A stretch of DNA of 5,592 nucleotides from Anaerolineae bacterium (lineage in GTDB: Bacteria; Chloroflexota; Anaerolineae; Promineifilales; Promineifilaceae). The translations under genes and the position numbers were made by a program. The notes below the pieces were generated by a model. The model was not told the origin of the DNA. It ran no database searches and saw only the letters and a program-made list of their open reading frames with translations. Of the stretch, positions 1 to 5,501 are shown one piece after another; the stretch's first letter is position 1, and each line of letters starts with the position of its first letter. The stretch is from positions 1 to 5,592 of the forward strand of contig JANQSK010000420.1 in NCBI GenBank assembly GCA_028284105.1, read 5' to 3'.

Positions 1-6
1 CTTGGG

Positions 7-612
7 TCATTCAACTGCTAAACGGCCATCTAAATCGAGCACATCGGCTGTCCCTTGCATAGCGGTTAAGACATTGCCAATATGTGCCCAAAGCTCTAAG
101 CCATTATCATAACAAACACGACTAAAATCGGCCGTGACTTCTTCAACATGATCGCGATCCACACCAGCGGCGAACCGGCGGTCTTTCCACTTTTTACGAA
201 TCGATTTGAGTTTTACATCCCCAATATTCTTAGACGGCCGTACCAAGGCTGTCGCAATAATGAGGCCTGTAATTTCATCACACGCCAACAAAGCAAAATC
301 AATCGGCTTTTCCCGCTCAACGCCCGTACCGCCAGTATAGTGAGAAAGAATAGTGCGGATCGTGTCTTCATCCCAACCCCGGTCACGCAAAATATCTGCG
401 CCTTTAATGGGATGACGATCTAAATCAGGATGTATTTCCCAATCAAAATCGTGAATGATGCCTACAGTTTCCCAATAGTCGGCATCTTCACCGAGTTGGT
501 CGGCGTACCAGCGCATGGCGGTTCCAACAGCTAGCATGTGCCGCCTTAAACCAACATCCTGCACATGTTCACAAACGAGGTCCCAAGCATTTTCCTTGGT
601 GGCTACGCTCAT
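7..612 (-). CDS. HD-domain metal-dependent phosphohydrolase, second gene of the ricT operon
   Basis: A 201-residue soluble protein with an HD-superfamily metal-binding signature: H25 in RRHMLAVG, the H54-D55 pair in IIHDFDWE, H67 and H91 as further candidate ligands, and D112 in ACDEITGL. HD proteins are usually phosphohydrolases of nucleotides or phosphomonoesters, or phosphodiesterases; the substrate here cannot be told. The protein is little more than the HD domain plus a helical C-terminal half (from about residue 130), with no GGDEF, RelA-type synthetase or nucleotidyltransferase domain. There is no signal peptide or membrane segment, so it should act in the cytosol. Its ATG overlaps the stop codon of the upstream ricT-like gene (ATGA), which implies translational coupling; a GGAG lies 10 bases before the start, inside ricT. 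The coupling suggests a linked role, but I know of no demonstrated one. It ends six bases before the window edge. Confidence 0.88.
   Translation of the reverse strand: MSVATKENAWDLVCEHVQDVGLRRHMLAVGTAMRWYADQLGEDADYWETVGIIHDFDWEIHPDLDRHPIKGADILRDRGWDEDTIRTILSHYTGGTGVEREKPIDFALLACDEITGLIIATALVRPSKNIGDVKLKSIRKKWKDRRFAAGVDRDHVEEVTADFSRVCYDNGLELWAHIGNVLTAMQGTADVLDLDGRLAVE
234..241. repeat. ACGGCCGT palindrome, copy 1
   Basis: Exact copy in the HD-domain gene, where it encodes Arg-Pro (VRPSK). A one-mismatch relative, TCGGCCGT, lies at 128-135 and another, ACGGCCAT, at 22-29 in the same gene. Confidence 0.8.
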
Positions 613-1562
613 TTTTTCTTATCTCCGTCATTCTTTTTTTCTTGCTGCTGTGGATTCGGTTTTTTGGCACCACATTCGCAACCGCCACCCTCGTGTTTAG
701 AGCAACCAGCTGCAGCTTTGTCTTGAAGTGCTTTGAGTTCTTCTAATGGTTCTAAATCATGACGAAACACTTCATGATATTCGCCTTCCACATCGACAAG
801 CACAGAATCACGTAACGGCCGTACATCCTTAACGCGCCCGCGACCGTGAGGAGTACCGATAAATTTACCCATCTTCGGTAGCTGCTTTTTAGCCTCAACG
901 TATTGTTCATATTCAAAGACCAAACAGCAGCGCAAACGACCACACATACCCGTGATTTCTTGCGGGCTTAAAGAAACACCCTGCTCTTTCGCCATGCGAA
1001 TTGAAATAGGGCTAAATTCAGTCAAGAATGTGGAACAACAGCGAGGTGCACCACAAGCTCCGTAACCACCCATAATTTTAGCGACATCACGAGGGCCAAT
1101 AAGGCGCATTTCAATGCGAGTATTAAACGTTTTATGCAAAACGCTTTGCAGCTTTTTAATATCTAATTTTTTGTTTTCTGTTGTGTAATGAAAGGTCAAC
1201 CAAGAACCATCAAAGCTGTATTCTGCTTTGATAAATTTTGCGTCTTTAATGTTGAGCTTGCTCGCTTTTTCACGACAGCTAATCAGTGCATCAAGCTCTT
1301 TTGTCTCCCAAACCTGCTTCATGACCATATCGCGAGGGTTTGCTTTTCGCTCGATGGCTCGCATCCCTTTTTGCTTATGGACTTGTTTAGGATCAATAAA
1401 GCTGATGACTTGGCCGAGTTGACGACCTCTTTTTGTTTCGACAACTGCATATTCACCTGGTTCAATATCAGTCACCGAGCCGACCTTAAAATGGTAAAGT
1501 TTCCCCAACTTTTGGAAACGAAGACCGATAATTGGGGTTCTTTCCGCCACTGTGGTTTTCAT
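609..1562 (-). CDS. ricT: RicT/YaaT-like PSP1 C-terminal domain protein (Ric complex subunit family)
   Basis: A 317-residue protein of the PSP1/YaaT family. The N-terminal part (about residues 10-60) has the family's opening strand pattern, IIGLRFQKLGKLYHF followed by GEYAVVETKRGRQLGQV; the PSP1 core follows to about residue 150. The hallmark cysteine block is intact: GACGAPRCC (C170, C175, C176) and GMCGRLRCC (C207, C212, C213). In Bacillus subtilis, RicT joins RicA and RicF in a complex that carries [4Fe-4S] clusters and promotes RNase Y-dependent mRNA maturation; outside Firmicutes the role is less clear, so only the family is firm. The C-terminal tail (about 285-317) adds C287, C295 and C297 in a Gly/Lys/Gln-rich stretch that looks disordered. 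The start at 1562 has a GCGGAG ribosome site 8 bases upstream, and family homology begins almost at once. It leads a two-gene leftward operon with the HD protein. Confidence 0.9.
   Translation of the reverse strand: MKTTVAERTPIIGLRFQKLGKLYHFKVGSVTDIEPGEYAVVETKRGRQLGQVISFIDPKQVHKQKGMRAIERKANPRDMVMKQVWETKELDALISCREKASKLNIKDAKFIKAEYSFDGSWLTFHYTTENKKLDIKKLQSVLHKTFNTRIEMRLIGPRDVAKIMGGYGACGAPRCCSTFLTEFSPISIRMAKEQGVSLSPQEITGMCGRLRCCLVFEYEQYVEAKKQLPKMGKFIGTPHGRGRVKDVRPLRDSVLVDVEGEYHEVFRHDLEPLEELKALQDKAAAGCSKHEGGGCECGAKKPNPQQQEKKNDGDKKK
815..822. repeat. ACGGCCGT palindrome, copy 2
   Basis: Exact copy in the ricT-like gene, encoding Arg-Pro (VRPLR) in its less conserved C-terminal third. Confidence 0.8.
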
Positions 1563-1584
1563 TTGTTAAACTCCGCTATTCATT

Positions 1585-1613
1585 CCATCACCCCGAGTTT
1601 TAGAGTATGTCAA
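1585..1613 (-). promoter_or_regulatory. Candidate sigma70-type promoter for the ricT operon
   Basis: On the minus strand, TTGACA (1613-1608) is a perfect -35 hexamer about 45 bases before the ricT-like start. The -10 is poor: at a 17-base spacing the hexamer is TGATGG, and a better TGGAAT needs a 20-base gap. Treat this as a weak prediction; the -35 match alone could be chance. Confidence 0.25.
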
Positions 1614-1639
1614 GCCGACTTAGATGGAACAGTTCAGAA

Positions 1640-1656
1640 CAGATCGTAGCGATCTG
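1640..1656. repeat. Perfect 7-base inverted repeat, candidate operator or small hairpin
   Basis: CAGATCG and CGATCTG are separated by the trinucleotide TAG. A second, overlapping symmetry pairs TTCAGA (1633-1638) with TCTGAA (1653-1658), so the element could form alternative hairpins. On the plus strand it is followed by AAATTATTT rather than a run of T, and on the minus strand likewise by no T run, so it is not a standard intrinsic terminator. Its position between the two divergent genes, just upstream of the minus-strand TTGACA, fits a regulator binding site better. Confidence 0.45.
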
Positions 1657-1690
1657 AAATTATTTAATGTATTAGATGTCAAAGATGTTT

Positions 1691-1744
1691 AAATTCAAGA
1701 ATGTACCTGAATATCAAACATTATGTTATTGTACATCTGAATTT
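1691..1744. repeat. Interrupted 13-base-pair inverted repeat upstream of the rightward operon
   Basis: AAATTCA (1691-1697) pairs with TGAATTT (1738-1744), and ATGTAC (1701-1706) pairs with GTACAT (1731-1736). Only an AGA/C internal loop breaks the 13 pairs, and the central loop is 24 AT-rich bases. The right arm ends 29 bases before the ribosome site of the small membrane protein gene. It may be a bipartite operator, or a leader hairpin if transcription starts upstream. No clear -35/-10 pair for the rightward operon could be found around it. Confidence 0.4.
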
Positions 1745-1773
1745 GTGAATTGTGTAATGAAAAGTTGGTAAGC

Positions 1774-1780
1774 AAGGAGG
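1774..1780 (+). promoter_or_regulatory. Strong ribosome binding site deciding the 1786 start
   Basis: AAGGAGG sits 5 bases before ATG 1786, a near-perfect anti-16S match and by far the strongest ribosome site in the window. It lies inside the coding part of the longer in-frame TTG-initiated version (from 1750), so it rules for the shorter protein. Confidence 0.85.
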
Positions 1781-1785
1781 TGAAA

Positions 1786-1980
1786 ATGGGCTATTTTGCT
1801 TTATTTGTAGGGGTTTCCCTGATTAGCATTTGGCTTTGGCGACGAAATGAACAAAAGTTCAATCAAGAAAACAACGATCGTCAGGAACTAGGTCTTCCAC
1901 CACTTACCCGCTCTCAATTTCGCCTCAAAGTCTTTCCCAAATCGGACGAATTCAAGAAAAACATTAATCAACATATGTAA
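1786..1980 (+). CDS. Small single-pass membrane protein of unknown function
   Basis: A 64-residue protein that I do not recognise. Residues 2-18 (GYFALFVGVSLISIWLW) form one hydrophobic segment, followed at once by RRNEQK, so the positive-inside rule predicts a short N-terminus outside and a polar C-terminal tail in the cytosol. The tail is charged and Asn/Gln-rich (NEQKFNQENNDRQE), then has LGLPPLTRSQFRLKVFP, which could be an interaction segment. The hydrophobic segment has no cleavage site after it, so an anchor is likelier than a secreted protein. The ATG at 1786 is chosen over TTG 1750 because of the AAGGAGG at 1774-1780. It is the first gene of the rightward run, 19 bases before the sulfatase gene, and has much the strongest ribosome site of the group. 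The function is open; the gene looks real because of its ribosome site and spacing. Confidence 0.65.
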   Translation: MGYFALFVGVSLISIWLWRRNEQKFNQENNDRQELGLPPLTRSQFRLKVFPKSDEFKKNINQHM

Positions 1981-1999
1981 CTAGTAAAGCATTTTCACC

Positions 2000-3349
2000 A
2001 TGACAAACATTATTCTTCTCATGTCTGATGAGCATAATCCATTTTATTCATCCGTTTATGGACATTCATTGATAAAAACACCGCATATGGCAAGAATGGC
2101 AAAAGAAGGCACTCTTTACCAAAACGCCTACTGCCCATCCCCACTATGTGGCCCCAGCCGCTCATCATTCATGTCAGGAAAACGCGTTCATGAAATTCAA
2201 ACTTATAGCAATAGTGACATCAATCTCAATCCAAACCATCTCTCGTATGGAAAAGCATTATCTGACCAGGGCATTCATGTTACGCATATTGGCAAGACAG
2301 ACGTATATGATAAAGCAGAAAATCTCGGTTTTTCTGAGATGCTCATGCCAAAAGATACGCATTACCCTCGCAATGAACTAGGACGGAAACCGTTAATGAC
2401 CCTACCAGATGGGGCACAACGAGCCGATAAATATGGTCCACACAGCGCCCCTTGGGATCTGGATGATTCAAGAATTAAAACGGCCGTTAATTGGCTAAGC
2501 TCAAATGCTTCTAATGCCGCCCAACCTTGGGTCCTCATTATTAATCTAAGAAAACCTCATTTTCCACACTATACGACTCAGGAACTTTGGGACCTCTATC
2601 CGACCGGAGGTGATTTACCTGAATATGGAATCAATGAACCGACTGCCCAACATCCTTATGCTCAGGATTTACGCCACTTTTTTTCCACAGAACAGTTTAC
2701 AACAACACAAATTCGCGGCCTCCGTAGAGGATATTTAGGGTGTGTCACCTATATTGATCAACAGTTAGGTCAAATATTAGATACTGTCCAATCTTTAGGA
2801 CTTTATAACAATACAAATATTATTTACACATCAGATCATGGAGAAATGTTAGGCAAATTTGGAATGTGGTGGAAATGCTCATTATATGAAGACGCTGTTA
2901 GAGTCCCCTGTTTGGCGATGGGACCTGACTTTCAATCAAACCAGATCGTTGATACGCCAATTGATTTACTTGATATTCAAGCAACCTTGTTCCAATCAGT
3001 CGGTGCCAAACGGCCGTATTCATGGACTGGTCACCCTCTTCAAAAAATACCTAAAAATGATCCTAATCGAGTTGTTTTTTCGGAGTATCATGGACATGGC
3101 ACGCGTGCGAGTGCCTTTATGGTACGTCAGGGAAATTGGAAGCTCATTTATTACATCGATGGTCCGAATCAACTTTTTAATCTTGAAGACGATCCCAATG
3201 AACTCATTAATTTGGCAGTTATCCATTCCAATAAAGCATTAGAATTAGAAAAAGAATTACGGAAGATATGCTCGCCGGAAGTTGAGCAAGAAAGGGCCGA
3301 AATATTTATTCAACGACAATTGGATGTTGTGAATCATGAAAATAACTAA
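2000..3349 (+). CDS. Cytosolic cysteine-type type I sulfatase (choline-sulfatase/phosphonate-monoesterase-like branch)
   Basis: A 449-residue alkaline-phosphatase-fold hydrolase of the sulfatase family. The N-terminal metal site is D10 in LLMSDEHN; C50-G-P-S-R54 is the CxPSR signature whose cysteine is oxidised to formylglycine by a formylglycine-generating enzyme encoded elsewhere. K99 (HIGKTD), H187 (RKPHFPH), D279-H280 (TSDHGEMLG) and K292 (GMWWK) match the remaining active-site positions. The DHGE-to-WWK arrangement is typical of choline sulfatases, phosphonate monoester hydrolases and related arylsulfatases; the substrate is not determined by this. There is no signal peptide: the first strand of the fold starts at residue 3, so the enzyme should be cytosolic and its substrate imported or made inside. 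Length is usual for the compact members. No good ribosome site precedes the ATG, so translation may depend on the small gene 19 bases upstream. Its 3' end overlaps the kinase gene by 14 bases. Confidence 0.92.
   Translation: MTNIILLMSDEHNPFYSSVYGHSLIKTPHMARMAKEGTLYQNAYCPSPLCGPSRSSFMSGKRVHEIQTYSNSDINLNPNHLSYGKALSDQGIHVTHIGKTDVYDKAENLGFSEMLMPKDTHYPRNELGRKPLMTLPDGAQRADKYGPHSAPWDLDDSRIKTAVNWLSSNASNAAQPWVLIINLRKPHFPHYTTQELWDLYPTGGDLPEYGINEPTAQHPYAQDLRHFFSTEQFTTTQIRGLRRGYLGCVTYIDQQLGQILDTVQSLGLYNNTNIIYTSDHGEMLGKFGMWWKCSLYEDAVRVPCLAMGPDFQSNQIVDTPIDLLDIQATLFQSVGAKRPYSWTGHPLQKIPKNDPNRVVFSEYHGHGTRASAFMVRQGNWKLIYYIDGPNQLFNLEDDPNELINLAVIHSNKALELEKELRKICSPEVEQERAEIFIQRQLDVVNHENN
2480..2487. repeat. ACGGCCGT palindrome, copy 3
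   Basis: Exact copy in the sulfatase gene, read as Thr-Ala-Val (KTAVNW). The flanks extend the symmetry: TTAA-A before and TTAA after. Confidence 0.8.
3010..3017. repeat. ACGGCCGT palindrome, copy 4
   Basis: Exact copy in the sulfatase gene, encoding Arg-Pro (KRPYS). Confidence 0.8.
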
Positions 3350-3914
3350 TCATCTCACACCTGGCAAACTGATTATTATCAATGGACCCTCAAGTGCTGG
3401 GAAATCAACCCTGACACTGGCAACGATTCAACAGTTTGATATACCCTTTATGCGTTTCTCGTTTGATCTCTTTTTGGATAATCAAGTCTTACCCATGTCT
3501 CAGATCAAAAATGATGTTTTTGATTGGACAGATATTCGCCCCAACGTTTTTTCAGGGGTTCGTAAGTGCGTCCCCGCCTTGCTCGGTGCAGGGAATAATG
3601 TCATATTTGACCACATCATCGAAAGTCAAGAGGAGATGGATGAGCTAGTCATACTTTTGAATGAGTTTAATGTATTTTTTGTAGGTCTACACTGTTCATT
3701 AGAAGAGTTAGAGCGACGAGAGCTTGCTCGAGGAAATCGTCGCGTTGGGGATGCAAAGAAAGATTTAGAAACAGTTCATACCTTTGGGCAGTATGATTTC
3801 GAGCTCAATTCTGAAGATGATTTACAAGAAAATGCGACGGCTCTGATTAAAGCTTGGAAAGTACGAAAACGGCCGTTATCTTTCCAAACTATGGCTAGCC
3901 ATTTGACCAACTAG
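3336..3914 (+). CDS. P-loop small-molecule kinase, chloramphenicol phosphotransferase-like family
   Basis: A 192-residue P-loop protein. Residues 11-25 give strand plus Walker A (KLIIINGPSSAGKST); D44 in FSFDLF matches the position of the catalytic aspartate of chloramphenicol 3-O-phosphotransferase; VIFDHII (89-95) is the next core strand; FVGLHCSLEELERRELARGNR (115-135) followed by the HTFGQYDFELNSED region closely follows the lid and C-terminal pattern of that family. The reaction is likely ATP-dependent phosphorylation of a hydroxyl on a small molecule. A place between a sulfatase and a methyltransferase argues for a metabolic substrate rather than antibiotic resistance. The start is well fixed: an in-frame TGA lies at 3330-3332 and ATG 3336 is the first start codon after it. 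The 14-base overlap with the sulfatase gene and lack of a clear ribosome site suggest translational coupling. The stop is 8 bases before the next gene. Confidence 0.85.
   Translation: MKITNHLTPGKLIIINGPSSAGKSTLTLATIQQFDIPFMRFSFDLFLDNQVLPMSQIKNDVFDWTDIRPNVFSGVRKCVPALLGAGNNVIFDHIIESQEEMDELVILLNEFNVFFVGLHCSLEELERRELARGNRRVGDAKKDLETVHTFGQYDFELNSEDDLQENATALIKAWKVRKRPLSFQTMASHLTN
3869..3876. repeat. ACGGCCGT palindrome, copy 5
   Basis: Exact copy near the 3' end of the kinase gene, encoding Arg-Pro (KRPLS), outside the conserved kinase core. Confidence 0.8.
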
Positions 3915-3922
3915 GTACAAAC

Positions 3923-5479
3923 ATGCCCCAAAATAACAAGTCACCGAATCGTAGAAAAAGAAAACGGCGACCTCTTCAAACGACCAAGCCGAAAATAGAT
4001 CATTCTCCAGCCAAAGCAGGTGTTGAAGGGGGTATGTTACGGCCGTTAACGTCATCACAGATTCAAGAAATAGATACGGCCGTACGCTACGTGCTAGAAG
4101 AGATTGGACTCTCTGAAGCGCCAACCATTGTCATTGAAACAGTGCTTGCTGGCGGAGGACGGGTGTTGGAAAACGGCCGTTTATCTTTTCCACAAGCGTT
4201 ACTCGACCAATTTCTAGCAGAGTTTCAAAGGGGATTCACGCTTTGTGGTCAAGCACCTAAATATGACATAGTGATGAGCGGCAAAAATGTGCATTTAGGC
4301 ACAGGAGGTGCCGCCCCACAAATTATTGACCTCGATACAGGGCGATATCGCGACTCAAACTTACTCGACCTTTACAATGCAGCTCGTCTCACAGACGCAC
4401 TAGAACATATTCACTTTTTTAGCCGCTCGCTGGTTGCGCGTGATATGCCCAATGAGTTTTTATTGGACATCAATACCGCCTATGCGTCTTTGATTGGGAC
4501 GCAAAAACATGTGTGCACAAGCATTACCCAACCAGAACATGTTGCTCGCTTGGCTGAACTACTCTTTTTAATAGCTGGATCGCATGAGGCATTTGAAAAA
4601 CGGCCGTTTGTCTCCCTCAACATTAATCATGTCGTCCCACCTCTCCGCTTTCATAAAGAGTCGTGCGAAGTGATGGCTGAAGCCGTTCAATTGGGCATTC
4701 CTGTTCATTGCAATGTCTTTAGTCAGGTAGGTGCATCATGTCCTGTTACGCTAGCAGGTGCCATTGTTCAAAACAGTACTGAATCATTGGCAGGCATGAT
4801 CTTCGCTTGGCTTATCAACCCCAAAGCGAAAGCTATTATGGGAGTTCGCCCCATGCTGACAGATTTACGTACAGGTGGATTTAGCGGAGGAAGTGGTGAA
4901 CAAGCCATTATCATGGCGGCAACAGCCCAAGTGGCCCAATATTATGACTTGCCAAATAGCTGCATTGCTGGCGCAACAGATAGTAAAATTGGGGATGCTC
5001 AGAGTGGCTATGAGAAAAGCATGACTGTTTCACTTGCAGCCCAAGCTGGCTCAAATTTAGTCACTCAAGCTGCCGGTATGCATGCAGGATTGATGGGGGT
5101 TGCGCTTGAAAGTTATCTCATTGATAACGAAATGCTGGGTGGTATTATGCGCTCCATCACCCCCATTGAAGTTAACTCGCTCACATTGGGTACCGATATG
5201 ATAAAAGAAGTTATCGATGGCGAAGGGCACTTTTTAGGCCATTCCGAAACCTACAAACGGATGCAAACAGACTTTCTTTACCCTCAGATTGCTGATAGGC
5301 GCTCTCCAGAAGAGTGGGAAAAAGCTGGGCAACAAGATATTCGGGAAGTTGCCAAAGCCAAGACGAGACATTTACTTGAAACGTATTATCCAAACCATAT
5401 CCCGCCACAGATTGATAATTTAATCAGAGAAAAATTCGACATTCGACTGACGAAAAAACAAATTGGACAAGTCCAATAA
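3923..5479 (+). CDS. MttB-family (COG5598) methyltransferase, non-pyrrolysine type
   Basis: A 518-residue member of the trimethylamine methyltransferase superfamily. Such enzymes move a methyl group from a methylated amine, such as glycine betaine in MtgB or carnitine in MtcB, to a corrinoid protein. A basic leader (NRRKRKRRPL, residues 9-18) precedes the GGMLRPLTSSQIQEI opening of the conserved barrel; LGTGGAAPQIIDLDTG (125-140), GATDSKIGDAQSGYEK (350-365) and the GHFLGHSETYKRMQTDFLYPQIADR C-terminal block (435-459) are family landmarks. The reading frame is open throughout with no internal TAG, so it is not the pyrrolysine-containing trimethylamine enzyme. ATG 3923 is preferred because basic leaders are common in this family; M38 (4034) is a weaker alternative. 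No corrinoid protein gene is next to it; the following gene is a reductase. The substrate is unknown. Four of the nine ACGGCCGT palindromes lie here. Confidence 0.9.
   Translation: MPQNNKSPNRRKRKRRPLQTTKPKIDHSPAKAGVEGGMLRPLTSSQIQEIDTAVRYVLEEIGLSEAPTIVIETVLAGGGRVLENGRLSFPQALLDQFLAEFQRGFTLCGQAPKYDIVMSGKNVHLGTGGAAPQIIDLDTGRYRDSNLLDLYNAARLTDALEHIHFFSRSLVARDMPNEFLLDINTAYASLIGTQKHVCTSITQPEHVARLAELLFLIAGSHEAFEKRPFVSLNINHVVPPLRFHKESCEVMAEAVQLGIPVHCNVFSQVGASCPVTLAGAIVQNSTESLAGMIFAWLINPKAKAIMGVRPMLTDLRTGGFSGGSGEQAIIMAATAQVAQYYDLPNSCIAGATDSKIGDAQSGYEKSMTVSLAAQAGSNLVTQAAGMHAGLMGVALESYLIDNEMLGGIMRSITPIEVNSLTLGTDMIKEVIDGEGHFLGHSETYKRMQTDFLYPQIADRRSPEEWEKAGQQDIREVAKAKTRHLLETYYPNHIPPQIDNLIREKFDIRLTKKQIGQVQ
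4039..4046. repeat. ACGGCCGT palindrome, copy 6
   Basis: Exact copy in the methyltransferase gene, encoding Arg-Pro (LRPLT). With GTT before and AAC after, the palindrome extends to 14 bases (GTTACGGCCGTAAC-like, one central-flank mismatch). Confidence 0.75.
4076..4083. repeat. ACGGCCGT palindrome, copy 7
   Basis: Exact copy in the methyltransferase gene, read as Thr-Ala-Val (DTAVRY), only 29 bases after copy 6. Confidence 0.8.
4173..4180. repeat. ACGGCCGT palindrome, copy 8
   Basis: Exact copy in the methyltransferase gene, read as Asn-Gly-Arg (ENGRLS), the third codon phase. The flanks make a perfect 12-base palindrome, AAACGGCCGTTT. Confidence 0.8.
4600..4607. repeat. ACGGCCGT palindrome, copy 9
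   Basis: Exact copy in the methyltransferase gene, encoding Arg-Pro (KRPFV). The flanks make a perfect 12-base palindrome, AAACGGCCGTTT, the same extended form as copy 8. Confidence 0.8.
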
Positions 5480-5501
5480 CATTACCAAGCAAAGGAAAAC
5501 A

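Larger units (their letters stand above)
1563..1785. promoter_or_regulatory. Divergent intergenic region with both operons' upstream signals
   Basis: This is the only long non-coding stretch in the window (223 bases), lying between the divergently transcribed ricT-like gene and the small membrane protein gene. It is visibly AT-rich from 1655 onward and must hold the leftward promoter and probably the rightward one. It contains two inverted repeats (1640-1656 and 1691-1744) and a perfect TTGACA on the minus strand. It has none of the ACGGCCGT palindromes that are frequent in the flanking genes. I find no convincing tRNA, riboswitch or small coding sequence in it. Confidence 0.7.

Noticed and set aside
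1188..1649. Plus-strand open frame of 153 codons
   Set aside because: It lies antisense to the well-supported RicT-like gene, has no domain pattern or ribosome site, and its composition is that of a shadow frame.
1640..1656. Intrinsic terminator
   Set aside because: The stem has only seven pairs and no T run follows it on either strand; it also lies between divergent starts, where a terminator is not expected.
1750..1980. Longer 76-residue version of the small membrane protein from TTG 1750
   Set aside because: A near-perfect ribosome site (1774-1780) lies inside the extension and serves ATG 1786; the added residues are polar and no site precedes the TTG.
3020..3226. Minus-strand open frame of 68 codons
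   Set aside because: It is a shadow of the conserved C-terminal part of the sulfatase gene.
3336..3914. True chloramphenicol resistance gene
   Set aside because: Family resemblance is clear, but the position inside a sulfatase/methyltransferase operon makes a metabolic substrate more likely; the fold alone does not prove antibiotic specificity.
3876..4124. Minus-strand open frame of 82 codons across the kinase/methyltransferase junction
   Set aside because: It is antisense to two recognised genes and shows no recognisable protein family.
234..4607. CRISPR array or dispersed mobile repeat
   Set aside because: The repeated unit is only 8-12 bases, irregularly spaced and embedded in conserved coding frames, with no shared longer sequence, spacers or terminal repeats.
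3923..5479. Pyrrolysine-containing trimethylamine methyltransferase (MttB proper)
   Set aside because: There is no in-frame TAG; the whole frame is sense codons, as in MtgB-type members.
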